From Spongiimicrobium salis (GTDB lineage Bacteria > Bacteroidota > Bacteroidia > Flavobacteriales > Flavobacteriaceae), in the NCBI RefSeq assembly GCF_043678055.1, contig NZ_JBHEQA010000001.1:682001-746000 (forward strand): 64,000 nucleotides of DNA, given 5' to 3'. The notes beneath the pieces are model-generated. The model was not told the DNA's origin. It ran no database searches and saw only the letters and a program-made list of their open reading frames with translations. The position numbers were made by a program, and so were the translations under genes. Below, piece by piece: positions 18,137 to 27,068 of the stretch. Position 1 is the stretch's first letter. Every line of letters starts with the position of its first letter.

Positions 18137-20893
18137 CTATCTTAAAATTTGGATATAGCCTTTTTGTACCTCAGTACCATTGGCCAAGTTCAACAAATAA
18201 AAATATGTTCCTTTGGGTACGTTTCCGTTTCTACCTGTACCGTCCCATGTATTATCATAATTAGTGGCACTAAAAACTTCATTGCCATACCGATCAAAAA
18301 TTTGCAGACTGTTTCCTGGAAAAGTTTCTATTCCGCTTATGACCAGAAAATCATTAAAACCATCCCCATTAGGCGAAAAGATATTAAAAACAATTCCTGC
18401 AGGATTCACATTAATGGCGACAGTAGCCTCGTTATTTTCCAAATTCATATCGATAGGAAAAGAGTTCAAGACATTAACGGTATTGACATGATTCCCCAAA
18501 TCTAATATCAGTGTACGAATAACCAAGGTATTCACTTCCTCTCCCTCAATCTCATTAATTAACCAAACCCCATCTCCAGGTGTATATTCTCCTCGTGAAG
18601 TGGTATGTGACAGATAACGAAAGCCCGCCTCTTCTTCAATCAACTCAATGACACGAACCACTGCGGCTCTTTCCGGAGTTTCATTGGTCAAGGTAATCGT
18701 GAACACTACTTCTTCTCCCACAGCAACATTGGACTGCCCCACATCTGCTTCTTTTGTAATTGAAAAATCTACCGGATTTGGGTTACAATCAGGAGTTAAG
18801 TTAGGGTCACAGGGATCTAAAGGATCCGATCCGGTAGCAATTTCCACCCCATCTGGAATTCCATCCCCATCCGTATCACAGAGGCCTATAGTATTATCAG
18901 GCACGCAGGGATCTGCATTGCCTGGGTCTTGCTGATCTACGACACCATCTCCATCCTCATCCAAGGTATTGGAATCCAGCGCATCTATAATACCGTCATT
19001 ATCTCCATCCAAAGGATTGTCAATATCATCCCCCACTTCTGTGGCATCGTCGATACCATCTCCATCGCTATCTTCATTATTGGGATCGGTTCCAATCATC
19101 GTTTCCTCATCATCACTCAACCCATCACCATCAGAATCCACGATACAACGATCCACCGTAATGGTTAAGGTAGTGGACTCATCCACACAGGGTGCAGTAG
19201 CAGTATTGGTGGTGTAGGTGAACACATAATCTCCGGAGGCTAAGTCTGTAAAGTCAATAATATTCCCACTTAAGATAATCAGTTCCCCAGCTGAAGGGTC
19301 TGTGGTAAGTGCCCAAGTTCCAGGGTCCGCCCCCATAAGCTGATCATCCAAATCTACGATGGTAGGCCCTACAGCACTATTATTTGTACTACAGGCTAAA
19401 ATATCTTCTGCGATACCTGCTGAAGGCTGAATATTTACAGTGGCTTCTACAGGAACTCTGGCAGAAGGGCACCCATTTGCTGTAGCTTCTACAAAATAAT
19501 TTCTGGTAGCATTGATACTTGGTGTCACAAAAGTGGGACCAGAAAACAAAATAGTTGTACTTGTCGCCGTATCGTACCAATTAAAAGTAGCTCCTGCACT
19601 ACCGCTAACTCCTAAGGTAAGACTTCCCTCTCCACAACGGACATCAGGTTCTACTGCGTCAATGGTGGGCGTTGTATTTAGGGTCAACGTTATTTCCAAG
19701 GTAGTACTCGCGCACATATTCACCTCATCAAAAAAGAATCCAAAATATCCTCCCGGAGCTGGATTGGCTACATCGGCATCAGGCAAATGTGCACTCACTA
19801 CCAAGGGATCGGGATTGGTACTCCATCGGAGTTCACTTCCTGCCGGGGCATTTCCCACGACATAGTCATTAAGACTTTGGGTAATAACATCACAAAAAAC
19901 CGTGGGCACATCTGTATCCAATGTAGGTCGCATCGTTCCTGCATCACAATCTGGCGCACAATCACTAATAAAGAGGGAAACATCGATCGTTTGGTCTACA
20001 CAAGGTGCAACGGCCTCGATCGTGGTATATCGAAATACATATTCTCCAGAAGGCTGGGTATTAAAATCAACAATATTTTGAGCTCCTATGGTCACCGTAC
20101 TACCTGCAGGGGTGGAAACAATCTCCCATGGGCCTCCCATAGATTCATTGATTATGGTGAAATCCAAATCCCAAGTGGTATCCCCATTGGCTGCAACATT
20201 ACAAAATTGATTATTTGGATTTAAAGTTCCCAAGGAGGGTGTTGTATTTACCACTGCTACCACTTCCGTTCTTGGTGATACACAACCATTGTTTATGGCA
20301 TCTACGAAAAAGGAAGTTGTAGTGGAAATATTAGGGGTATTGAAAACAGGGCCCGTTGCTAAGGGTGTTCCCCCTGAAGCAACATCATACCATCGTAGCG
20401 TACCTACATCGGTGGTCGCTCGCAAAACGGTAGTTCCAGAGTCACAAATGGCGCTATCTGCAGCAGCATCGCTTATGGTTGGTGTTATATTAAATGTTAA
20501 TGTCAGCGGCGCTAATGGGCTTAAACAAGGGTCTCCGGTAGATACTTCTGTCCCCAAAAAAACCGCAAAATAGGTGTTGGAAACCGTAGCATTGGTCACG
20601 GCGGGGTCTGTAATCTCTAACAAATCACCTATGGCAGGAGTAGGATTAGTCGTCCATCGCAATGAACCTGGTGTTGGCTCTGTACCAATAAAATAATCGT
20701 TTAAGTTAACCCCTGCGGAGTTACAAAACGAGGTTTCCAAGGTAGCATCGAGAATAGGTGCAGCGGTTCCCGCCGTACATTGACTATAGCCACTTACATA
20801 GGTAAAAAGGCAAGCTACAAAAGGTATCAAAAACTTTAGTTTTGACACCCTCTTTTTTTTGTAAAGGAAATCCATATTAATTTTAATGTTCAT
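18137..20893 (-). CDS. Large secreted surface protein with gliding-type (type B) C-terminal domain
   Basis: This is a 918-residue type IX secretion substrate. After an N-terminal signal peptide (about 15-37) it has two copies of a three-domain block: A1-B1-C1 at 39-314 and A2-B2-C2 at 316-582. Next come a calcium-binding thrombospondin type 3-like stretch (585-700) rich in DSDGDG repeats, and a DUF11-like sandwich (708-830, FSITKEADVGQSNVAVGEEV). Last is a type B sorting domain (about 832-918) with FSPNGDGFND, DRYGNEVF and the final GYIQILR. It heads the operon with the SprF and OmpA-like proteins that probably export and anchor it. An adhesin-like role is likely but not shown. Confidence 0.9.
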   Translation of the reverse strand: MNIKINMDFLYKKKRVSKLKFLIPFVACLFTYVSGYSQCTAGTAAPILDATLETSFCNSAGVNLNDYFIGTEPTPGSLRWTTNPTPAIGDLLEITDPAVTNATVSNTYFAVFLGTEVSTGDPCLSPLAPLTLTFNITPTISDAAADSAICDSGTTVLRATTDVGTLRWYDVASGGTPLATGPVFNTPNISTTTSFFVDAINNGCVSPRTEVVAVVNTTPSLGTLNPNNQFCNVAANGDTTWDLDFTIINESMGGPWEIVSTPAGSTVTIGAQNIVDFNTQPSGEYVFRYTTIEAVAPCVDQTIDVSLFISDCAPDCDAGTMRPTLDTDVPTVFCDVITQSLNDYVVGNAPAGSELRWSTNPDPLVVSAHLPDADVANPAPGGYFGFFFDEVNMCASTTLEITLTLNTTPTIDAVEPDVRCGEGSLTLGVSGSAGATFNWYDTATSTTILFSGPTFVTPSINATRNYFVEATANGCPSARVPVEATVNIQPSAGIAEDILACSTNNSAVGPTIVDLDDQLMGADPGTWALTTDPSAGELIILSGNIIDFTDLASGDYVFTYTTNTATAPCVDESTTLTITVDRCIVDSDGDGLSDDEETMIGTDPNNEDSDGDGIDDATEVGDDIDNPLDGDNDGIIDALDSNTLDEDGDGVVDQQDPGNADPCVPDNTIGLCDTDGDGIPDGVEIATGSDPLDPCDPNLTPDCNPNPVDFSITKEADVGQSNVAVGEEVVFTITLTNETPERAAVVRVIELIEEEAGFRYLSHTTSRGEYTPGDGVWLINEIEGEEVNTLVIRTLILDLGNHVNTVNVLNSFPIDMNLENNEATVAINVNPAGIVFNIFSPNGDGFNDFLVISGIETFPGNSLQIFDRYGNEVFSATNYDNTWDGTGRNGNVPKGTYFYLLNLANGTEVQKGYIQILR

Positions 20894-21035
20894 CTAGTGC
20901 TCTTTAGATCGATTTAAATACCATACCCATCTCTAAAAAACAGAGTTCAATATTACTAAAAAAGTCGTCTACAACCCTAAAAACGGGGGTTAATTACGAT
21001 ATTCATCGTTTAAAGTAAGACTAGGGCACATTTAT

Positions 21036-21920
21036 TTACGAAATAATGGCGGGTGTGGTTTCAATGCCGGGGCTTATTTTTCTAACCAAGCCCTGTAAAA
21101 CCTTACCAGGACCAATCTCTGTAAATACTGTTGCTCCGTCACTTACCATATTTTGAACACTTTGCGTCCATTTAACCGGTGCGGTCAATTGTGCTATCAA
21201 GTTTTCTTTGATAAGTTCGGAATCTGTAATAGCTGTAGTGGATACATTTTGATAGATAGGACAGCTTGGAACATTAAAAGTGGTATTTTCTATAGCTGCC
21301 GCCAATTCTTCTCGTGCCGGTTCCATTAAGGGAGAATGAAAAGCTCCGCCCACTGGCAGAATCAATGCTCTTCTGGCTCCTGCTTCTTTTAAGCGATCGC
21401 AAGCGGTTTGAACAGCCGCTAGCTCACCAGATATCACCAATTGACCAGGGCAATTATAATTTGCCGGAACAACAATCCCTTCTATTTCGGCACATTTCTC
21501 TGCAACAAGATTATCCTCCAGTCCTAGTACCGCAGCCATAGTGCCCGATTGTAATTCACAGGCTTTTTGCATGGCCAAGGCACGCTGGGAAACCAACCGC
21601 AGCGCATCACTAAACGTTAAAGTGCCATTTGCTACCAAAGCCGAAAACTCTCCTAGAGAATGTCCTGCCACCATATCAGGTTTGGATTCCTCTCCCATGA
21701 TTTTATGGAGTACCACGGAATGTAAAAAGATTGCAGGTTGGGTGACCTTGGTCTGTTGAAGGTCTTCTTTGGTACCTTCAAACATAATATCGGTAATAGA
21801 AAAACCAAGAATATCATTGGCCTTTTCAAACAATTCCTGAGCTAAAGGATATTTCTCATAAAGGTCTAGCCCCATGCCTACAAATTGGGCTCCTTGTCCA
21901 GGAAATACATATGCATTCAT
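21036..21920 (-). CDS. fabD: Malonyl-CoA:ACP transacylase
   Basis: This enzyme loads malonyl groups onto acyl carrier protein for fatty acid synthesis. The ATG at 21920 is chosen because it places the conserved YVFPGQGAQ at residue 4; the upstream 8 codons (from 21944) add nothing recognisable. The product is 294 residues. Ser88 lies in the nucleophile elbow GHSLGEFSA, Arg113 in SQRALAMQ and His195 in GAFHSPLM, which completes the active site. It is separate from the neighbouring operons and not linked to other fab genes here. Confidence 0.96.
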   Translation of the reverse strand: MNAYVFPGQGAQFVGMGLDLYEKYPLAQELFEKANDILGFSITDIMFEGTKEDLQQTKVTQPAIFLHSVVLHKIMGEESKPDMVAGHSLGEFSALVANGTLTFSDALRLVSQRALAMQKACELQSGTMAAVLGLEDNLVAEKCAEIEGIVVPANYNCPGQLVISGELAAVQTACDRLKEAGARRALILPVGGAFHSPLMEPAREELAAAIENTTFNVPSCPIYQNVSTTAITDSELIKENLIAQLTAPVKWTQSVQNMVSDGATVFTEIGPGKVLQGLVRKISPGIETTPAIIS

Positions 21921-22014
21921 AACTTTTGTGTTTTGGTGGAACAAAAATACATATTCTAAACTTAGTCCACATAGCGTTGCTGTAAGATATCACCCTTCTG
22001 TAAAATACACTAAA

Positions 22015-22530
22015 CTAATCTTCTTTGAACCAACTGGCATATTCTATGTAGTTATTGGCAATGCGATCAATTTCTCCCTTACTCAATTCCGGACTGATAT
22101 CCCGTATTTTTTTTGCAGGTACGCCTGCGAACACCGTTCCACTTGGCACATGGGTACCTTTGGTCAATACTGCTCCTGCCGCCACAATACTATGACTTTC
22201 CACTACGCAATTGTCCATAACAATACTTCCCATACCAATGAGCACATTATCTTCTATAGTGCATCCGTGAACAATTGCATTGTGCCCAATAGATACATTA
22301 TTCCCTATAGTAGTAGCGGCTTTTTTATACGTACAATGTACAACGGCACCGTCTTGGACATTGACTTTGTTTCCCATTTTTATATAGTTCACATCTCCAC
22401 GTAAAACGGCATTGAACCAGATGCTACATTGATTTCCCATGCTAACCTCACCCAACAAAGTTGCATTGTCTGCGATATAGCAATCCGAGCCCATCACAGG
22501 AGTTTTTCCATTCACTGTTTTTATGATCAT
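22015..22530 (-). CDS. Gamma-carbonic anhydrase-like hexapeptide-repeat protein
   Basis: This is a 171-residue left-handed beta-helix protein of the YrdA/CaiE-like gamma-carbonic anhydrase group. Hexapeptide repeats run through residues 15-130. Histidines in the expected metal-site positions are seen around GAVVHCTYKK and IGHNAIVHGC. Family members bind zinc or iron between subunits of a trimer, but many have no demonstrated anhydrase activity, so the catalytic role is uncertain. It lies 34 nt upstream of the response regulator stop, on the same strand. Confidence 0.88.
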   Translation of the reverse strand: MIIKTVNGKTPVMGSDCYIADNATLLGEVSMGNQCSIWFNAVLRGDVNYIKMGNKVNVQDGAVVHCTYKKAATTIGNNVSIGHNAIVHGCTIEDNVLIGMGSIVMDNCVVESHSIVAAGAVLTKGTHVPSGTVFAGVPAKKIRDISPELSKGEIDRIANNYIEYASWFKED

Positions 22531-22564
22531 AGTATATTTTTAGGTATTAGAATATAGTATCCTA

Positions 22565-23296
22565 CTATTCAAAATACGATAGTAATTCTTTTTTCTTAGA
22601 TGCCGAAACCAGCAATTCCTTATTATTGGATATTACGACACTCCCTCCTTTGCCTTTTTTATACTTGATAATTTCATTCACATTGACCAAATATGATTTA
22701 TGGATTCGCGCAAAGGAAAACTGGGATAAAGCGTCTTCAAAATATTTCAACGTCTTACTGACCACTATTTTTTTGTTCCCCACATAAATCTCCGTGTAAT
22801 TATCGTCTGCCTTGCAGTAGAGGATATCCGATATATTCAGTACTTGAAAACCATCTTGCTGAGGCAAGGTAATTTTTCCTTCAACATGTTTCAATTTGGG
22901 CTTTAGCACCCTATCTTGAAGGGCATCTTCTTTGGTTCTTATTTCTGTGACATAGTCCACAGCCTTGATCAATTCATCAATATTAATAGGTTTCATCAGA
23001 TAATAGGCGGCATGATTATTCAAGGCATCCATGGCATATTGATTGTAGGCCGTGACAAAAATAGTTTCAAAATTGCGATCGGGAACCTGATCTAACAGAT
23101 CAAAAGCATTCCCAAAAGGCATTTCCACATCCAGAAAGACAAGATCGGGTTTTTCGTTCTCGATCAATACCAAACCCTCTTTTATGGTAGCGGCCTCACC
23201 CTTTAAATCTACCGAGGGACAATATTTTGCTAGGTAATTTCTTAAAATCTCCCTACTGTTCGCTTCGTCTTCTACAATTATCGCTTTTATACCCAT
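22565..23296 (-). CDS. LytTR-type response regulator
   Basis: This 243-residue two-component regulator has a receiver domain (1-125) with the phosphoacceptor Asp56 in LVFLDVEMP and acidic residues IIVEDEA near the start. A LytTR DNA-binding domain (about 135-243) contains YCKADDNYTEIY and FARIHKSYLVN. LytTR proteins typically bind pairs of short direct repeats about two helical turns apart. Repeats with that geometry lie at 25699-25729 and 38731-38766. The gene is 44 nt downstream of its cognate kinase gene. Confidence 0.95.
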   Translation of the reverse strand: MGIKAIIVEDEANSREILRNYLAKYCPSVDLKGEAATIKEGLVLIENEKPDLVFLDVEMPFGNAFDLLDQVPDRNFETIFVTAYNQYAMDALNNHAAYYLMKPINIDELIKAVDYVTEIRTKEDALQDRVLKPKLKHVEGKITLPQQDGFQVLNISDILYCKADDNYTEIYVGNKKIVVSKTLKYFEDALSQFSFARIHKSYLVNVNEIIKYKKGKGGSVVISNNKELLVSASKKKELLSYFE

Positions 23297-23340
23297 TGAT
23301 GCTGATCTATTCTTGAAAATGGTCTTACAAAAGACCTCAT

Positions 23341-25581
23341 TTATTCTTTGTTTAGTGTAAATATTACCTTGGTACCCCTGCCTTCATCTTCCAAATCGGA
23401 AATCTGAACATCTACTTTATCCTTATACATAGTGTTTAGAATAGCAATTCGTTTTTTGATATTACCCATCCCTTTGGATTTTTGCTTTTTCTGATTGGTC
23501 GTCTTCAAAGCAGCGGATTTTTTACGTCCAATGCCATTATCCGTAATGGTTATCACTATGACTCCTTTTGTTTTCTGCGTTAAATCAATGTTCAAAAATC
23601 CTTTTTCCTCCTTATACCGAAGTCCATGCCAAATTGCATTTTCTATATAGGGTTGCAATAACATTGGTGGTATCTGAAAAGCATCAATATCTATATGCTC
23701 GTCGATAGTAATCTTATAATCAAATTTATCTGGAAAACGGGAATGTTCCAATTTGGTATACAATTCCAACAATTCCAATTCTTTGGATAGGGATATAAAA
23801 TCTTCTTCGGAATTTTCTAGCACGGCGCGCATTAAAGTTGAAAAATCGCTCAGATATCTATTGGCACTGCGTTCATCACTTTTTGCAATGTAATTATTGA
23901 CCGAATTTAGGGCGTTGAATATAAAATGAGGATTCATCTGCGAACGAAGCGACTTTAACGCCAAAAGATTATTCGCTAATTTTTGTTGATTATTGCTTCT
24001 GTAAAAAAAGAATGCTGTTAAACCAATAAGAAGTATCGCTAAAATTAGGGAATAAATGACCCATCGCTGCATCTTGTTACTCTCTAGAGCAAATTGTTCA
24101 TTGGCCTGCATTAGATCATACTTGCTTTGCGAAAGTTCCCGTTCTTTCTCCAAGCCCGAAATGCGGCCTTGTTTTGAAGCTATCTCCCTATTGAATCGAG
24201 CAGCACGAGACAATTCTTGTTCTTTTCTAATATACAAAGTATCTACAACGGAGGCGTAGGCCCTGTAGGTTTCATAGGCCTTGGTAAAATCCCCTTTGTA
24301 TTCATATACTTCGGATAATTTGCGCAAACCATCTTTTTGTACGATCAAATCATTTTTACTGTCCGCCTCATTAATGCTTTCCTCTAAATACGGAATGGCT
24401 TCATCATACTTATCTTGGGAAATATAGGCATTGGCAATCTTGTAATTGATACGCTGTGCTGTAATAGTATCCTTTAGCACCTTATCTGCTTCATTATCTT
24501 CAACTACGGCATTTGGAAGTGATTTTAATTCATCCAAACTTTCCTTACGCAATTCGATCTCATCATCGTATTGGTTATTTTTATTGTAGAAATCTGCCAC
24601 CTTTTCCTTTTCCTGAATCGCCCTTTGTGGAGCTTCTTGATCGGCCAATTGCAAAGAGTTGGAAAAATAACCTTCAGCTTCCTGAAAACGATTGTTATCG
24701 GCATAGGCCGCGGCAATTTTGGAATTCAAATCGGTGATACGGGGAGACATTAGATTTTCCTTGGCTACTTCTAAAGCGATATTGTACTCAGAAACCGCTT
24801 TATCCAATTCCCCTAATCCTTTATAGGCATCTCCCAAGCCTTCATGGAGCTGCACTTTTTGATAGGCTGTCGCAGCTTTTTCCCGAGCTAAGGAACGAAA
24901 GTGAAGTTCTGCTTCCTTATATTGCTTATTGAGCAAATATGTCTTTCCCAACTCTAAGGAAACCGCCATTGTTTTCTTGGCATTCAAGGCATCTTTGAAG
25001 TTGGCGATAGCCAAATCATACTGTCCATGGTATTGGTATACTTCACCCAATAGGGCCAAAGAATTTGCCAAACTTTCTTTGTTCCCTCGTTTTCCTAAAC
25101 TGGCTATGGATTGGGCTATAAAGTCAATACTCTTTTTAATATCGGATTTCTTGTAGCTATTCGCGGAATCCAAATAGGTTTGGTGCAATGAACCTGCTGT
25201 CTTTTTTAACTTTGTACCTGTAGCTGACCGGGCTTCTTTCTTTCTACGCACCACAACTTCATAGCCCTCGACCAACACATCTAGTCTTTTGTCTTTATCC
25301 TGGATAACGGTATAGCGTAAGGTTTCGATCTCCGGACTCTCAAATTTCAATTCATCCCCAATGTTCACTTTGATCCGGTATTCCCCAAGAACATTGGTCA
25401 CCGTATATCTTCCCTTATCCGTGGACACTTCCACGCCTTTAATAGGTTTATAATTCTCTTTTCCCTTTACCGTTCCTTTAATCTCAAAGGGCGCAGGCTT
25501 TCGCACTGAATTTTCAAACTGGGAAAAACCAGAAAAAAACAGCAGATTAAAAAATAGGACGATGTAGTGGATTTTTTGCAT
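23341..25581 (-). CDS. LytS-like sensor histidine kinase with carboxypeptidase-regulatory-like and TPR sensor region
   Basis: This is a 746-residue membrane kinase. In order it has a signal peptide ending near residue 20, a carboxypeptidase-regulatory/CarbopepD-like beta sandwich (about 32-105, EIKGTVKGKENYKPIKGVEV and NVLGEYRI), periplasmic TPR repeats (about 125-460), a membrane helix (about 505-527), the His_kinase box with phospho-acceptor His552 in QMNPHFIFNALNSV, and a C-terminal HATPase with DNGIGRKKSAA. It presumably phosphorylates the LytTR regulator next to it. The CarbopepD-like module ahead of the TPRs is unusual in a sensor and could bind envelope proteins or glycans (inference). 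Confidence 0.93.
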   Translation of the reverse strand: MQKIHYIVLFFNLLFFSGFSQFENSVRKPAPFEIKGTVKGKENYKPIKGVEVSTDKGRYTVTNVLGEYRIKVNIGDELKFESPEIETLRYTVIQDKDKRLDVLVEGYEVVVRRKKEARSATGTKLKKTAGSLHQTYLDSANSYKKSDIKKSIDFIAQSIASLGKRGNKESLANSLALLGEVYQYHGQYDLAIANFKDALNAKKTMAVSLELGKTYLLNKQYKEAELHFRSLAREKAATAYQKVQLHEGLGDAYKGLGELDKAVSEYNIALEVAKENLMSPRITDLNSKIAAAYADNNRFQEAEGYFSNSLQLADQEAPQRAIQEKEKVADFYNKNNQYDDEIELRKESLDELKSLPNAVVEDNEADKVLKDTITAQRINYKIANAYISQDKYDEAIPYLEESINEADSKNDLIVQKDGLRKLSEVYEYKGDFTKAYETYRAYASVVDTLYIRKEQELSRAARFNREIASKQGRISGLEKERELSQSKYDLMQANEQFALESNKMQRWVIYSLILAILLIGLTAFFFYRSNNQQKLANNLLALKSLRSQMNPHFIFNALNSVNNYIAKSDERSANRYLSDFSTLMRAVLENSEEDFISLSKELELLELYTKLEHSRFPDKFDYKITIDEHIDIDAFQIPPMLLQPYIENAIWHGLRYKEEKGFLNIDLTQKTKGVIVITITDNGIGRKKSAALKTTNQKKQKSKGMGNIKKRIAILNTMYKDKVDVQISDLEDEGRGTKVIFTLNKE

Positions 25582-25583
25582 TT

Positions 25584-25625
25584 AAACCATTTCAACAGGA
25601 TAAACTTAGGGGTTTTAAATGGTTT
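25584..25625. repeat. Inverted repeat at the start of the sensor-kinase gene
   Basis: The arms AAACCATTT (25584-25592) and AAATGGTTT (25617-25625) are perfect complements 24 nt apart, ending 2 nt from the kinase start codon. This could be an operator or a structure in the 5' leader. It might also be chance in AT-rich DNA. Confidence 0.35.
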
Positions 25626-25698
25626 TTAAAAATGATGAAATACGGTTTTGAGCCCATAAAAACAGCTATTTGCCTTCTTCTCGAACTTAAAGGGTCCT

Positions 25699-25729
25699 TT
25701 CCCTCATTAAAAAAGAGCGTTCCCTCATT
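25699..25729. promoter_or_regulatory. 21-bp-spaced direct repeats upstream of the VWA gene
   Basis: Two identical copies of TTCCCTCATT (25699-25708 and 25720-25729) lie exactly 21 bp apart, in the intergenic region between the LytTR kinase/regulator pair and the divergent VWA gene. A TACCTTTA box (25758-25765), close to the Bacteroidota -7 consensus TAnnTTTG, follows 28 bp downstream. The two-turn spacing is what LytTR regulators recognise, so this is a candidate binding site for the adjacent regulator (inference). Confidence 0.5.
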
Positions 25730-25808
25730 TCCTATTTTTTTCAAAAAAGTTTGAACATACCTTTAGGCAGTTATTCATCATTAAGAATCATTTTAAAATC
25801 ACAAACAA

Positions 25809-26987
25809 ATGAAATCAATAAAACATATATTAAGTATTGGTCTTATGGCCTGTTCCATCACCTCTTTGCTAGCGTGTGAACTCCATTCAAAAAAACCGGA
25901 AAATCCAACTCTTATTGCCAAAGCAATTTCTTCGGAATCCAAACCGTCCAAGCATTATGTGAAAGTTGCCTTGTTATTGGATACCAGTAATAGCATGGAC
26001 GGATTAATCAATCAGGCTAAAGCGCAACTTTGGGACATTGTAAACAACTTTACCTATGCACGATGTGGGAATGAAACCCGTCCTAATTTGCAAATAGCCC
26101 TATACCAATACGGCAATGATGATTTACCCTCTAACGAAGGGTACATACAACAAGTCTTGGGCTTTAGTAGTGATTTAGACGAAATTTCCCAAAAACTCTT
26201 TTCCCTAACGACCAATGGAGGGGAGGAATTTTGCGGCGAGGTAATCCAAACTTCCCTAAAACAGTTGGAATGGGGCAAGAATCCAGATAACTTAAAAATG
26301 ATCTTCATTGCAGGGAACGAGCCCTTTTCCCAAGGAAAATTAAATTATGTGGATGCGGTGACCAATGCCAAAGAAAAAGACATTGTAGTCAACACTATTT
26401 TCTGTGGCAATTACGATCAAGGCATTTCTTCCCATTGGAAAAAAGGGGCAACCCTTACAGGTGGTGAATATATGGCCATTGATCATAACAGGCAGGTGGT
26501 GCAGATTAAAACGCCCTATGACAAGGTCATTATTGAACTCAATTCAAAATTGAATAATACTTACATTTCTTATGGTTCTTTAGGAAGATCAAAAATGGAG
26601 TTACAGTCCGTCCAGGATTCCAATGCCATGGAATTGGAAGAGGGTGTCGCAGTAAAACGTGCCGTAAGCAAGAGTTCGCGTTTGTATAAAAATTCGACCT
26701 GGGATTTGGTCGATGCCAGTGATGACAAAGATTTTAAATTGTCCAAACTATCAAAAGAACAATTGCCCAAAGAACTTCAAGGAAAGTCAGAAGCACAAAT
26801 ACAAAAATACATTGCCCAAAAAAAATCGGATCGAAAAATGATTCAGGAGAAAATCAATGCCTTAAATGTAAAACGCGAAGCCTATATCGCAAAACAACAA
26901 AAAGAGGGTACTAAAGGAGAGTTGGAAAATGCGATGTTAACCGCTATTAAAAAACAAGCCGCCAAGAAAAATTATACTTGGGAGTAG
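25809..26987 (+). CDS. von Willebrand factor A domain lipoprotein
   Basis: This is a 392-residue predicted lipoprotein with lipobox SLLAC (Cys23). A VWA domain occupies about residues 50-240. Its metal-ion-dependent adhesion motif DTSNS (58-62) is complete. The C-terminal third is a lysine-rich, probably helical region with coiled-coil character (about 320-392). The cell partner is unknown. It is divergent from the LytTR two-component genes and has the 21-bp repeats in its promoter, which suggests that it is a target of that system. A hairpin terminator follows at 27021. Confidence 0.82.
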   Translation: MKSIKHILSIGLMACSITSLLACELHSKKPENPTLIAKAISSESKPSKHYVKVALLLDTSNSMDGLINQAKAQLWDIVNNFTYARCGNETRPNLQIALYQYGNDDLPSNEGYIQQVLGFSSDLDEISQKLFSLTTNGGEEFCGEVIQTSLKQLEWGKNPDNLKMIFIAGNEPFSQGKLNYVDAVTNAKEKDIVVNTIFCGNYDQGISSHWKKGATLTGGEYMAIDHNRQVVQIKTPYDKVIIELNSKLNNTYISYGSLGRSKMELQSVQDSNAMELEEGVAVKRAVSKSSRLYKNSTWDLVDASDDKDFKLSKLSKEQLPKELQGKSEAQIQKYIAQKKSDRKMIQEKINALNVKREAYIAKQQKEGTKGELENAMLTAIKKQAAKKNYTWE

Positions 26988-27020
26988 GCAAAGGATTTAG
27001 TTGTAGTTGGTGTTTGTCAG

Positions 27021-27054
27021 GGATCTATCCATATCTTATGGGTAGATCCTTTTC
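27021..27054 (+). terminator. Terminator after the VWA gene
   Basis: GGATCTATCC (27021-27030) pairs with GGGTAGATCC (27040-27049), allowing one G-U pair, and is followed by TTTTC. It lies 33 nt after the VWA stop, between convergent genes. Confidence 0.7.
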
Positions 27055-27068
27055 AGGATATGGTGCTA

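Noticed and set aside
18149..18505. Plus-strand ORFs opposite the gliding-CTD gene
   Set aside because: They are shadows of a strongly supported gene and have no recognisable domain.
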